Below, piece after piece: positions 8,523-16,022 of a stretch of DNA of 64,000 nucleotides (within the stretch, counting starts at the first letter, position 1; each line of letters begins with the position of its first letter). A program made the translations under genes and the position numbers. Origin of the DNA: Nocardiopsis endophytica (GTDB taxonomy: Bacteria; Actinomycetota; Actinomycetes; Streptosporangiales; Streptosporangiaceae); the NCBI RefSeq assembly GCF_027706725.1, contig NZ_JAQFWQ010000013.1:24000-87999 (forward strand), given 5' to 3'. The notes below the pieces were generated by a model. That model saw nothing but the letters and a program-made list of their open reading frames with translations, ran no database searches and had not been told where the DNA came from.

Positions 8523-9320
8523 TCAGGCTCCGTCGCGGGCCGCGGCGGCGACCTCGCGGACGGCCCGGGCGATGGCGGGGGCGTCCTTCCTGAGGATCGA
8601 GCCGTGGGTGCTGGGCACCTTGGCGCTGATGCCGATGTTGGCGTTGCGCTCGGTCACCCCCGGCAGGCTGCTGCGGATGATCTCCTGCTCGTCGCCGTGG
8701 CTGCCCAGGGACGCCCCGGAGGCCACGACGTACCGGGTGGGGACGGTGATGGCGTCCAGCACCGGGCCAAGCTCGCTCGCGCGGGCGATCTCACCGAGCT
8801 CGATGTTGCTGGCCGCCATCTCCTCGGGGGTCATCCGGGGGACCAGGCCTGTGGGGCGCAGCAGGAAGGCGAAGCGGCCCAATCGCCGGAACGAGGTGCG
8901 GATGCGCTCCTTCAGCTCGTCGGTGAGCCAGTCGTAGGGCTGGGCCCCGTCGACCAGGACCGCGCCCAGGGTCCGCTCCGGGTACCGCGAGGCGCGGTGC
9001 GCCGCGACGAACGCCCCGTAGGACCAGCCGACGAGGAGGGCGCGCTCAACGCCCCGGGCGTCGAGAACGGCGTCGACGTCGCGCACGGCGGCCTCGAAGG
9101 AGTAGTCGGCCGAGAGCCCGGACTTCTTGCCCCGCGCGCGCTCGTCATAGGTGATGTGGCGCCAGCCGGTGCCGAGTTCGGCGATGGTGCGCCGCCAGTA
9201 GCCCTGGGTGGCGAACTGGCCGTTGAGGTAGAGCACCGGGGGCCCGGCGCGGCCGGTGTCGGTGACGGCCAGGGCGGTGTCGTCGACCGGCACCATGCCG
9301 CTCCATGCGTCCCCCGTCAT
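8523..9320 (-). CDS. Alpha/beta hydrolase
   Basis: 265 residues with the alpha/beta hydrolase fold. The nucleophile elbow is GWSYG with Ser100, the oxyanion-hole region is YLNGQF, and His239 in STHGS is the probable catalytic base. Substrate unknown. It is the last gene of a minus-strand operon and overlaps the preceding gene by ATGA (9317-9320), so it is translationally coupled to the YvlB-like protein. Confidence 0.85.
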   Translation of the reverse strand: MTGDAWSGMVPVDDTALAVTDTGRAGPPVLYLNGQFATQGYWRRTIAELGTGWRHITYDERARGKKSGLSADYSFEAAVRDVDAVLDARGVERALLVGWSYGAFVAAHRASRYPERTLGAVLVDGAQPYDWLTDELKERIRTSFRRLGRFAFLLRPTGLVPRMTPEEMAASNIELGEIARASELGPVLDAITVPTRYVVASGASLGSHGDEQEIIRSSLPGVTERNANIGISAKVPSTHGSILRKDAPAIARAVREVAAAARDGA

Positions 9321-9712
9321 TCGCAGTACACCTGCACCTTCGCGTCGGGGTCGTCGACGTCGACGGTGACGTCGCCGAGGTGGTCGATCAGCGCCTCCAG
9401 GTCCTGCGGCTTGAGCTCGGTGAGGTCGATCGGCACCCCGGCCCTGTCCAGCTCGGCGTTGGCCCGGGCGAGGGCGTGCGGGGGGACCAGGGCCGCCAGC
9501 CGGACCCCGGCGCGCAGGAGCTCGAGGGGGACGCGGACGTTGATCCGGCTGTTCCCCTCGCCGCCGTCGGAGGCGTCCACCAGCACCCGCAGGTACTTCG
9601 GCCGCGCGGCGGGGCGGCCGTCGTCGAGGGCGGCGATCAGCCGTTCGGCCTCGTCCGCGCCGATCTTCTGCTCGGCGACCATTTCGAGGATCTGCCGTCG
9701 TTCTTCGCTCAT
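9317..9712 (-). CDS. YvlB-like protein with SHOCT-like N-terminus
   Basis: 131 residues. The N-terminus MSEERRQILEMVAEQKIGAD resembles the short SHOCT-like domain found at the front of YvlB/LiaX-type proteins. The rest is an acidic domain (LRVLVDASDGGEGNSRINVR) without a recognised catalytic motif. The start at 9712 has GAAGGG 7 nt upstream. An in-frame ATG at 9736 overlaps the previous stop by ATGA and is the alternative. Genes of this type sit with DUF2089 regulators and small membrane proteins and are thought to act in envelope stress; the function here is inferred only. Confidence 0.7.
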   Translation of the reverse strand: MSEERRQILEMVAEQKIGADEAERLIAALDDGRPAARPKYLRVLVDASDGGEGNSRINVRVPLELLRAGVRLAALVPPHALARANAELDRAGVPIDLTELKPQDLEALIDHLGDVTVDVDDPDAKVQVYCE

Positions 9713-9732
9713 GTCGTGTCCCTTCGCCTCAC

Positions 9733-9993
9733 TCATCTGATGCTCACGTGGAAGGCGCCGCCGCCCTCCTCGACCTCGAACCGGGTCCCGGGCAGCGCCC
9801 ACAGCACCCTCCCCGCGGCGGCCAGCGCGCGCGCCGGGCCGACACGGTGGGCCAGGCAGACGGCCGCCCCCGCGAGGACCCCGATCAGCAGGAGCGGTGC
9901 GAGCACGACGGCCACCGGTACGACGGGGACGTGCAGTGTCCGCCAGCGCCCGTCGGAGCGCCGCCGCCGCACGGTCACCAGCTGGGGGATCAT
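9733..9993 (-). CDS. Small membrane protein
   Basis: 86 residues with one long hydrophobic stretch (VPVVPVAVVLAPLLLIGVLA), a basic N-terminus (RRRRSDGR) and a short soluble tail. It is coupled to the DUF2089 gene by an ATGA overlap at 9990-9993 and followed closely by the YvlB-like gene. No function can be read from the sequence; position suggests a membrane partner of the YvlB-like protein. Confidence 0.7.
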   Translation of the reverse strand: MIPQLVTVRRRRSDGRWRTLHVPVVPVAVVLAPLLLIGVLAGAAVCLAHRVGPARALAAAGRVLWALPGTRFEVEEGGGAFHVSIR

Positions 9994-10391
9994 CGCCCGC
10001 CCTCCAGTTCGGCGAGCGCCTCCTCGGCGGTGATCTCCCCCCGCCGCAGGCGGTCGACCACGTCGGCGCGGCTGGGCCCCGGGTCGGTGTCGACGAACTC
10101 CAGCTGCCCGGCGATCCGGTTCAGCCGCGCCTTGACCGTCGGATAGCTGATCCCGAAGGTCCGCTCCATCTCCTTGATCGACCCGTGCGCCCGCAGGAAC
10201 GCCGCGACGAACACCTGGTCCTCGGCGGCGAGCCGGGCGAGCTGAGGGGGCTCGAAGTCGCCCTCGACCGCGATCCCGCTTCCGGTGAGCCGCACCCGCT
10301 CCACCGTGAACGGCTCCCCGCGCGTCAGGTCCGTCAACGCCTGCCAGTCCACCCCGGGCCTCCTCGCTCTCGCCGTCTTCGACAACGTCAT
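9990..10391 (-). CDS. DUF2089-family regulator
   Basis: 133 residues. It matches the C-terminal part of DUF2089 proteins: a predicted helix-turn-helix in MERTFGISYPTVKARLNRI and a C-terminal RRGEITAEEALAEL segment, without the N-terminal zinc ribbon of some members. The start is taken at ATG 10391; there is no clear Shine-Dalgarno, and a longer frame reaches 10457. Being first in the operon and preceded by an AT-rich stretch with two related sites, it probably regulates itself and the three genes downstream. Confidence 0.75.
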   Translation of the reverse strand: MTLSKTARARRPGVDWQALTDLTRGEPFTVERVRLTGSGIAVEGDFEPPQLARLAAEDQVFVAAFLRAHGSIKEMERTFGISYPTVKARLNRIAGQLEFVDTDPGPSRADVVDRLRRGEITAEEALAELEGGR

Positions 10392-10397
10392 GTCTAT

Positions 10398-10443
10398 CTT
10401 GATTTTATTGAGTCTACAAGGCGGAAACCTTAATTTTCTTAAG
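10398..10443. promoter_or_regulatory. AT-rich operon promoter with two related 15-bp sites
   Basis: CTTGATTTTATTGAG (10398-10412) and CTTAATTTTCTTAAG (10429-10443) share the pattern CTTrATTTTmTTrAG and start 31 bp apart, about three helical turns. They lie just upstream of the DUF2089 start in DNA of unusually low GC. Candidate operators for the DUF2089 protein. Confidence 0.45.
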
Positions 10444-10463
10444 TCGACCCTGGACATAGAGAA

Positions 10464-10492
10464 GGCCCCGGCCGCTCGTGGCGGCCGGGGCC
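10464..10492 (-). terminator. Original terminator of the acyl-CoA dehydrogenase gene
   Basis: Perfect 12-bp arms (GGCCCCGGCCGC at 10464-10475 and its complement at 10481-10492) surround a 5-nt loop. On the minus strand it follows the displaced 3' end of the dehydrogenase gene at 10512-10575. It is therefore the gene's native terminator, separated from the gene by the integrated element. Confidence 0.75.
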
Positions 10493-10511
10493 CTCCGGTG
10501 CCCCGCGGGGC

Positions 10512-10578
10512 CTACTTCAGCAGCTGGCGGGCCATCACCATGCGCTGGATCTGGTTGGTGCCCTCGTAGATTTGAGTG
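10512..10578 (-). pseudogene. Displaced 3' fragment of the acyl-CoA dehydrogenase gene
   Basis: Read on the minus strand, this stretch encodes QIYEGTNQIQRMVMARQLLK and a stop, identical to the C-terminus of the dehydrogenase at 40796-41947. It has no start or upstream coding sequence. It was cut off from the gene by integration of the mobile element and marks the left junction. Confidence 0.9.
10522..10578. repeat. attL core, 57-bp direct repeat
   Basis: Identical over 57 bp to 40806-40862 in the same orientation. Including the flank to 10510 the match is 67 of 69 bp. It lies in the 3' end of the dehydrogenase coding sequence and bounds an element that carries an integrase next to the other copy. 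Confidence 0.95.
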
Positions 10579-10687
10579 TTCAACGAGGTGGTGTTTCGCC
10601 ACCAGCGGCGGACCTCCGTAGAGGGTGCTTCACCTGCATGAACCTCGCTCACGAGTACCCGTCGTTTCTCGTTGGTTCCCAGTCCCG

Positions 10688-10707
10688 GACGGAACAGGGA
10701 CGGAACA
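10688..10707. repeat. Left arm-type repeat pair
   Basis: GACGGAACA occurs at 10688-10696 and 10699-10707, 11 bp apart. The same pair with the same spacing occurs at 40672-40691, near attR. The pairs lie 109 and 114 bp from the core, which fits arm-type binding sites for the integrase or excisionase in the circular attP. Confidence 0.65.
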
Positions 10708-10841
10708 GCGGTGGGCTACGACTTCGTGCGTCGGTCACCCGATCGCAAGCGCCAAGACGCCGACCGCTGCGCCCGCAAAACGTGTTGGAAACTTCTGGTG
10801 TTCATCTAATCCGACAGCACCGTTTTTCGTACACTCTGGGG

Positions 10842-12044
10842 GTGGACACCGCCCTCGCGCTCCCTGACGACCCCCTCGCTCCCGCGCCGGCGTCCGGCGG
10901 CGGGGCGCTGATCGGCTACGCCCGCGTCTCCACCCGCGAACAGAAGCTCGACCGCCAGCTTCGCGCCCTTGAAACGGCCGGGTGCGCCAAGGTCTTCGCC
11001 GACAAGAAGTCGGGGAAGAACGCCCAGCGCCCCGAGCTGAAAGCGTGTCTGGCCTACCTGCGCCCCGGGGACACCCTCGTCGTCCCCGCCCTGGACCGGC
11101 TCGCCCGCTCACTCCAGGACCTCATCACCCTCGTAGGCGATCTGCGTCGCGCCGGGGTGGGCTTCCGCTCCTTGCACGAAGCCCTGGACACCACCACACC
11201 CGGTGGCAGGCTCGTGTTCCACGTCTTCGCCGCCCTGGCCGAGTTCATCCGCGAAGTCATCGTCGAGGGCACCAAGGAGGGCCTGGACGCCGCCCGCGCC
11301 TCCGGCAAGCGCCTGGGCCGACCCCCAGCCATGACCCCGGAGCAGGTCCGCCACGCCCGCGACCTGCTGAGCCGCCCCGACAACTCCGTGGCCTCCATCG
11401 CCCGTCTGCTCGGGGTGTCCCGTTCGACCTTGTACAAGCACGTGCCGGAGCTGTCCGGTGGCCGCCGCACCACGTCGATTCCAACCTCTGAGGAGACCCC
11501 GATGACGATCATCCCCCCACGCTTCGCCGACGCCACCACCACGCTGGCCGAGGCGGATCAGTGGTGCGATTCGGTGCTCAACGGTGCCACGACACGGCTG
11601 TTGCTCTTGGGGCCGATCTGGAGCGGTAAGACCCACCACGCCTACGCCATGATCAAGCGGATTCTGGATGCCGGATACCCGACCAAGGACATCAGCGTGC
11701 ACGAGTCCTACGACCTCGTCTACAAGAACAGTTACAAGCCGAGGGACTTCGAGGCTGGCACCCCGGTCACCTTCATGGACGACCTCACCGACCGCGTCGA
11801 CAACAGAGTCGGAATCACTAGGGAACTCGCCGTGGACGATCCCATGGTCCAGTCGGTGATGGCCGCGGGCCAGGGCGCGCTGATCGACGCTGTCGACCGG
11901 CTCGTCTCCCGTTCCGACGCTTCCTGGATCGCCTGTGCGTCGGGCAAGGAGGCACTGGCCATCTGCCTGGGAGAGGACGTCGCGGAGAAACTGATCACCA
12001 GCGCGCACATGGTGGTCGAACTCCCACCCCGCCCGCTGCCCTGA
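10842..12044 (+). CDS. Serine recombinase fused to a P-loop ATPase domain
   Basis: 400 residues from GTG 10842. Residues about 22-205 are a resolvase/invertase-family recombinase: Ser30 in YARVSTREQ is the nucleophile, PALDRLARS follows, and a C-terminal helix-turn-helix shows VASIARLLGVSRSTLYKH. Residues from about 221 form a second domain with Walker A GPIWSGKT (257-264) and a Walker B-like VTFMDDL, like small DnaC-type or AAA ATPases. The two parts are one open frame. However, ATG 11502 is preceded by GAGGAG at a normal distance, so the ATPase could also be made separately. The GTG start is chosen because the resolvase fold begins soon after it; a TACACT box just upstream suggests a leaderless transcript. 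Confidence 0.75.
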   Translation: MDTALALPDDPLAPAPASGGGALIGYARVSTREQKLDRQLRALETAGCAKVFADKKSGKNAQRPELKACLAYLRPGDTLVVPALDRLARSLQDLITLVGDLRRAGVGFRSLHEALDTTTPGGRLVFHVFAALAEFIREVIVEGTKEGLDAARASGKRLGRPPAMTPEQVRHARDLLSRPDNSVASIARLLGVSRSTLYKHVPELSGGRRTTSIPTSEETPMTIIPPRFADATTTLAEADQWCDSVLNGATTRLLLLGPIWSGKTHHAYAMIKRILDAGYPTKDISVHESYDLVYKNSYKPRDFEAGTPVTFMDDLTDRVDNRVGITRELAVDDPMVQSVMAAGQGALIDAVDRLVSRSDASWIACASGKEALAICLGEDVAEKLITSAHMVVELPPRPLP

Positions 12045-12205
12045 ACCGGCATCCTTCACAAGGACCCGGCCCCGAAAGAACTGAAATGCAGGCACACCAG
12101 GACCTACCGATCAGGCACTATCGGACCAGCATCCGGTTCCCGATGGAACCACCGACCCGAGTGGAGTGACCGTGAAGTCGAGCGACTTCTTCGTGACGCG
12201 ACCCG

Positions 12206-13111
12206 TTGAGGCGGCCGCTGACAACCCGTTCGCCGATCCGTGGGACCCTCCCCGAGCTCAACGAAGACCTCCTCATCTCGCTTCGCCACGGCCCGATCGA
12301 GGGCACCGATGACATCCGTGCAGCGCTGGCGCTACTGGATCTGGTCCGCAGCGAGTTGGAGGCCTTCAGCACCAACAGTGAGGAGGTCCTGACCAACCCA
12401 GAGATCGAGAACGCGATCCGGACTCTGGAAGCGATGACGCGCCGCGTGGGCGTGGATCTCAAGGTGCCATTCCGCGACTTCGCCAAGTTTCGCACTTACT
12501 GGCTTCGCAACGATGGGTACGGCTCATGGGAGGCACGGCGGCAGATCCTGGACGAGCTGTTCGAGCCGCCCCGTGAACGGCTCATCGCACTCGACGACGC
12601 CCGCCTCACCCCGATCCTGCCTGAGCGGTCGCTGGCGAATCTGAAGGATCCAGCCGCGATCCACGAACACCTGCGGCGGATCCAACGCGCCATCGCAGAT
12701 GACCCGGCACAGGTCCTCGGGAGCGCCAAGGAGCTGATCGAAAGCACGGCCAAGATCGTGCTCGACGCGCGCGGCCTCCCCGTGGACGATCGAGCGGACT
12801 TCCCCGCTCTGGTTAAATCCGCACAGCAGGCTCTGAGGCTGCATCCGTCAGCACACGTTCCAGGGCCAGACGGGCACAACGCCGTGAAGCAGATTCTGGG
12901 GGCGGCCTCCAACATGGCCAACGCCGTAGGAGAGCTGCGCAACCGCTACGGCACCGGCCACGGGCCCGTAAGTGGCCGGGCGGGGCTCGGCGCCCGTCAT
13001 GCCCACCTGGCAGTGAACGCGGCGACCACCTGGTGCCAGCTCATGCTCGACACCCTCGCTGACGAGAAAGCGCCCTGGCGCAACCAGACACCAGAGGCTC
13101 CAAGCGCCTGA
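12206..13111 (+). CDS. Abortive infection (Abi_C, HEPN-like) family protein
   Basis: 301 residues if the TTG at 12206 is used. The C-terminal 100 residues match the Abi_C domain: VKQILGAASNMANAVGELRN, the run RNRYGTGHG, then LGARHAHLAVNAATTWCQ. R247-x4-H252 is the RX4-6H pattern of HEPN ribonucleases. Such proteins are linked to phage exclusion through RNA cleavage or growth arrest. The start is doubtful: another frame from GTG 12172, with GGAG upstream, gives a plausible N-terminus (KSSDFFVTRPVEAAADNPF), so a one-base frameshift near 12240-12260 may separate it from the rest. It lies in the left cargo zone of the element. Confidence 0.7.
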   Translation: MRRPLTTRSPIRGTLPELNEDLLISLRHGPIEGTDDIRAALALLDLVRSELEAFSTNSEEVLTNPEIENAIRTLEAMTRRVGVDLKVPFRDFAKFRTYWLRNDGYGSWEARRQILDELFEPPRERLIALDDARLTPILPERSLANLKDPAAIHEHLRRIQRAIADDPAQVLGSAKELIESTAKIVLDARGLPVDDRADFPALVKSAQQALRLHPSAHVPGPDGHNAVKQILGAASNMANAVGELRNRYGTGHGPVSGRAGLGARHAHLAVNAATTWCQLMLDTLADEKAPWRNQTPEAPSA

Positions 13112-13132
13112 AAAGGGGAAGGGTTAGGCCAC

Positions 13133-13606
13133 TTGGAGTGGCCACCGGCTGTCGAGGCGATTTTTGTCGCGCTGTCGGAGATGGCTGATCTCGATCCCGA
13201 TCGAACGGTGATCATCCCCAGCGATTACGAGGACGAGCAGGTTGGGTCTGACACTGCACGAGCTGTCCTTCGGATCCTCTGGCAGCGAGCACTTGGTGGG
13301 GGAACCTGCGTTCACGCGGGCATGGTTAACTACAGCCCGTTCAGCAGGAGGGAAGATCCCTTTCGGCATGGAACCCTTCTCCTGATGCCCCAGGGCCGCA
13401 TTCTCGATCCCAGCGCCCTACACGAATTTGCCCGCGGTCGGGAGTACGCCCGTGCCCGAGTGGCCGTCGCGCTGCGCTCGCCCGAGGCCCGCCTGTCGGT
13501 GCCGGCCGCCGCGCTCGGGGAAGCTCTCGGTCGACTGCCCTTGGCGGGCCGGGAGCAGCTGCACCGGCTGCTGTCTCAGAACGGGGCGTGGTCCTGGACG
13601 AGCTGA
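13133..13606 (+). CDS. Hypothetical protein running into a PIN-like segment
   Basis: 157 residues from TTG 13133, with GAAGGG 9 nt upstream. The first 84 residues are not recognised. From residue 85 (ATG 13385) the sequence turns into the front half of a PIN domain (RILDPSALHEFARGREYARA, then PAAALGEAL). The frame ends early at 13606, whereas PIN-like coding continues in other frames to 13789. The product is therefore probably truncated; see the overlapping pseudogene entry. Confidence 0.4.
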   Translation: MEWPPAVEAIFVALSEMADLDPDRTVIIPSDYEDEQVGSDTARAVLRILWQRALGGGTCVHAGMVNYSPFSRREDPFRHGTLLLMPQGRILDPSALHEFARGREYARARVAVALRSPEARLSVPAAALGEALGRLPLAGREQLHRLLSQNGAWSWTS

Positions 13607-13789
13607 ACCTGGAGACCACCAGGCGGGTCGGGCAGGCTGGCGAACGCGCGGTCCCACACGCCCGACCTCGACCTGGTGACGGCTCACGTGGCCTTCGTCG
13701 CCCGGGTGCGGCTATGGCCGGTGTTGACCAGTAGCCCGCAGACGCTGCTGCGCTTGGACGCGGCCTTGGACGTCGACACCCTTCCTTGA
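13385..13789 (+). pseudogene. Decayed PIN-domain (VapC-like) toxin gene
   Basis: Three frames read in turn give one PIN domain. ILDPSALHEFARG supplies the first acidic residue and AALGEAL the second (frame of 13385). LDELNLETTRRVGQAGERA follows in another frame near 13594-13650. TPDLDLVTAHVAFVAR and WPVLTSSPQTLLRLDAAL follow in the third frame, ending at the TGA at 13787-13789. At least two frameshifts are needed. VapC-like PIN proteins are ribonuclease toxins; no intact antitoxin gene is recognised upstream. Confidence 0.6.
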
Positions 13790-13793
13790 GTGC

Positions 13794-15035
13794 TCACCGC
13801 CGCTTGCGGAACAGCCGTTTTCTGGCATATGGCGCGTGCTCTGCCAGCGCCCGCTTCTCGGCCTCCCGCTGCTGGGCCTGGAGCTTGCGGTGGAGCTCGG
13901 CGTTGTCCTCGTGCGCGGCGGCCAACATGGTCTTGGCCAGATCCTTCTCCTTCCGCAGCTCGGCCAGCTCACGGTTCTGTTCAGTGATCGTGTGTTGCAT
14001 GGCGGCCTGGGTGGCTTTGTGCTCCTCTACCGGGTCCGGCTTCGGGCCGGGATCGGGTTCAGGGGCAGGCTCATCCACAAGGCGGGCGTTGAACCGCCCC
14101 CGCTTCCTCCAGCCCGCACCGAGCGGCTTGAAGATCTCCGCCCCCGGTCCGTGGGTACGCAGCTCTTCCAGCGTGGTGACTCCTGCTCTGAAGGAGTTGT
14201 GGTCGAAGGAGACCGGCACTGGGGCCGTGCGCACCTGGAGCTGTCGGATGCGGGAGCGCAGTTTCTCCTCCGGCTGGCCGGCCAGGATCACCAGCAGAGC
14301 GGGAAACCAGGTGTAGCGTTCCGACCACGCCAGCTCCGGTAGCTCACGGGTCGTGGTCCGGAGCTTCTTGAGGTCCTTGTGGTCGGCGCCGGGCCGATAG
14401 CGGTAGTAGCGCCCGTAGGCCGTGACCTTGCTTGCCAGGCGCTGGACCGACTCGGTACCGCGGTCGATCTCCAAGAAGGCGTGGAAGTGCCAGTTGCTGT
14501 TCTTGTGCTTCTGGGGCAGGACCGCGTCGATGACGGCGTCGCTGATGATGTGGGTCTCGTTGAAGCTGCGCCTGGGGCGCTGCCCGTCCCTGATGCGGTG
14601 GGCGACTTCCGGGGTCCAGTCCCACGGGGTCATCGCGATCCGGTTACTGCGGGCGTGCTCCAAGAAGCAGAGGCCCGCTTCGACGACGTCCAGGGTGTGG
14701 CGCTGGAGCGGCCCTTGGGCACGCTTGAGGTCCATCCGGTAGGGACGTTCCTGGACTCCGCCGTGCTGCTGGGCAATGTCGGTGCCGGCCGCGGTGGCGA
14801 ACCAGACCGAGTCCCCACCGCTGGGTCGGTGCACGCGGTCGGCGAGCCCGGCGTCACGCAGTCCTGCAAGAGCCTTGCGGAGGTACTGCTGCGTAGAAGT
14901 GGCGGGCCGGAGCATGCGCTGGAGCTGGGAGGTGAGAACCAGTCGGTGGTGGGACAGAGCGAGGAGGGCACTCTGTTGGAGGGGCGTCAGGCGGAACGAG
15001 GGGGCTGTGGAGGCCGAGCGCGATCGGGATGCCAT
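13794..15035 (-). CDS. Replication-relaxation family protein
   Basis: 413 residues. The N-terminal two thirds match the replication-relaxation (Replic_Relax) family of actinomycete plasmids and integrative elements: a winged-helix start (FRLTPLQQSALLALSHHRLV), then FNETHIISDAVIDAVLP and WHFHAFLEIDRGTESVQRLA. The last 90 residues are proline/acidic and then a long coiled coil (ELAELRKEKDLAKTMLAAA) with a basic tail. It probably acts in replication or relaxation of the element DNA. Transcribed opposite to most of the element; the upstream 640 bp are non-coding and rich in inverted repeats. Confidence 0.8.
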   Translation of the reverse strand: MASRSRSASTAPSFRLTPLQQSALLALSHHRLVLTSQLQRMLRPATSTQQYLRKALAGLRDAGLADRVHRPSGGDSVWFATAAGTDIAQQHGGVQERPYRMDLKRAQGPLQRHTLDVVEAGLCFLEHARSNRIAMTPWDWTPEVAHRIRDGQRPRRSFNETHIISDAVIDAVLPQKHKNSNWHFHAFLEIDRGTESVQRLASKVTAYGRYYRYRPGADHKDLKKLRTTTRELPELAWSERYTWFPALLVILAGQPEEKLRSRIRQLQVRTAPVPVSFDHNSFRAGVTTLEELRTHGPGAEIFKPLGAGWRKRGRFNARLVDEPAPEPDPGPKPDPVEEHKATQAAMQHTITEQNRELAELRKEKDLAKTMLAAAHEDNAELHRKLQAQQREAEKRALAEHAPYARKRLFRKRR

Positions 15036-15129
15036 GGGGTCTCTCCGGTTACCAGTACTGGTCTGATGCAGCGGCCAGCCGGGGCGAGGACGGCGAAGTG
15101 CCTCAGCGGGAGCGAGGAGGACAGGGGAT

Positions 15130-15164
15130 CATCTCTTCTTCTCTCTATGAGAGAAGAAGAGATG
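15130..15164. repeat. Perfect 16-bp-arm palindrome
   Basis: Arms CATCTCTTCTTCTCTC (15130-15145) and the exact complement at 15149-15164, with a 3-bp TAT centre. One arm is pyrimidine-rich, the other purine-rich. It is 95 bp upstream of the replication-relaxation start codon and has no T-tract, so a protein-binding or nicking site is more likely than a terminator. Confidence 0.8.
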
Positions 15165-15233
15165 TCGGCGCCCGCCGCGGCGGGCGCTTGCGCTGCCCTG
15201 GCGGCGATCCCGTTCCCTACCCATCCGATCGCA

Positions 15234-15297
15234 ACGCGCCACCATGCGCACGTTGCTGCGCGCCCCTGTGCGCGCCGGTCTGCGCAACATGGCGCGT
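15234..15297. repeat. Nested GC-rich inverted repeat
   Basis: Outer arms ACGCGCCA (15234-15241) and TGGCGCGT (15290-15297) enclose GTTGC/GCAAC and GCGCGC/GCGCGC arms. The 64-bp block could fold into a branched stem-loop. Confidence 0.55.
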
Positions 15298-15677
15298 AGA
15301 CCTCTCTTCGGCCAGCCCTGACGTCCCTTCGGCTGCTCCTTGAATAACGCCGGTGCACCGTCGGCATGTGACAGCGGGGCTCGAATCGCCCTCTGCTGGC
15401 AGTGTGTGCCGCCTGGCACGAACGGGATGCACCCTCGCCCACCTTGTGGCGTTATGCGTTCGTGGCAAACGGAAGCCGAGGGCGGCCACTCCCTCGAGGG
15501 TGCCCGCACAAACCGCAGAACCCGCAATAGCCACGTTGCCGCTGTTCAGGTGCCCTCAAGCCGGAGCGCGCAGAAACGCCGCAGAAAGCCAGCGTGCTCG
15601 CGCAAAAAGCGGCGGCTGGGCGCTCGCGCGCCCCTGGGCCCTCCCTTGTGGCAGCGACGAACGGAGAGGATGAGGAC

Positions 15678-15947
15678 ATGGACACCCACGACACCCACCG
15701 CGTGATCGCGCACACCAGTACCGAGGCGAGCGCGGTGGCACTGGTCGAGTGGCTCGGCCAGGCAGGCCTGGACGACGCCTACGCGTCTCACCACCCGGCG
15801 ACCGGGTGGCGGGCCACGGCCCGCACGGGTAATGGCGACCTGGCTTGGGCCGCAGCCCAAGCCATGCTCAGCTCTCGGGGAGTGACTGGCACCAGCGCCG
15901 TGCGGGAGGACCAGCCGGACACCGGCCCCAGCACCCCCGATCACTAG
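15678..15947 (+). CDS. Small hypothetical protein
   Basis: 89 residues from ATG 15678, preceded by GAGAGGATGAGG. No family recognised. The middle (EASAVALVEWLGQAGLDDAY) looks like an amphipathic helix and the C-terminus is polar. A good intrinsic terminator follows at 15976. It lies in the element between the two repeat-rich non-coding stretches. Confidence 0.55.
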   Translation: MDTHDTHRVIAHTSTEASAVALVEWLGQAGLDDAYASHHPATGWRATARTGNGDLAWAAAQAMLSSRGVTGTSAVREDQPDTGPSTPDH

Positions 15948-15975
15948 AGCCGCTCCGCCTCCTCGCCGTAGCCCC

Positions 15976-15995
15976 GCCCCCCTGGGGGCCTTTTT
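15976..15995 (+). terminator. Intrinsic terminator
   Basis: GCCCCC and GGGGGC arms form a tight hairpin followed by five T. It lies 28 bp after the small ORF ending at 15947. Confidence 0.65.
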
Positions 15996-16022
15996 GCGTG
16001 GTCGCCCGGGGATTTTGCGGAC

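Larger units (their letters stand above)
15036..15677. other. Non-coding region with strong inverted repeats, candidate replication origin
   Basis: No convincing gene. It contains a perfect 35-bp palindrome (15130-15164), a complex GC-rich inverted repeat (15234-15297) and three copies of CGCAGAA (15514, 15569, 15580). It lies between the replication-relaxation gene and a small ORF. An origin or cis-acting site for the neighbouring Rep-like protein is inferred from position and structure only. Confidence 0.4.

Noticed and set aside
10414..10602. 62-residue minus-strand frame at the left junction
   Set aside because: Reads the dehydrogenase end in the wrong frame; the true frame gives the displaced C-terminus.
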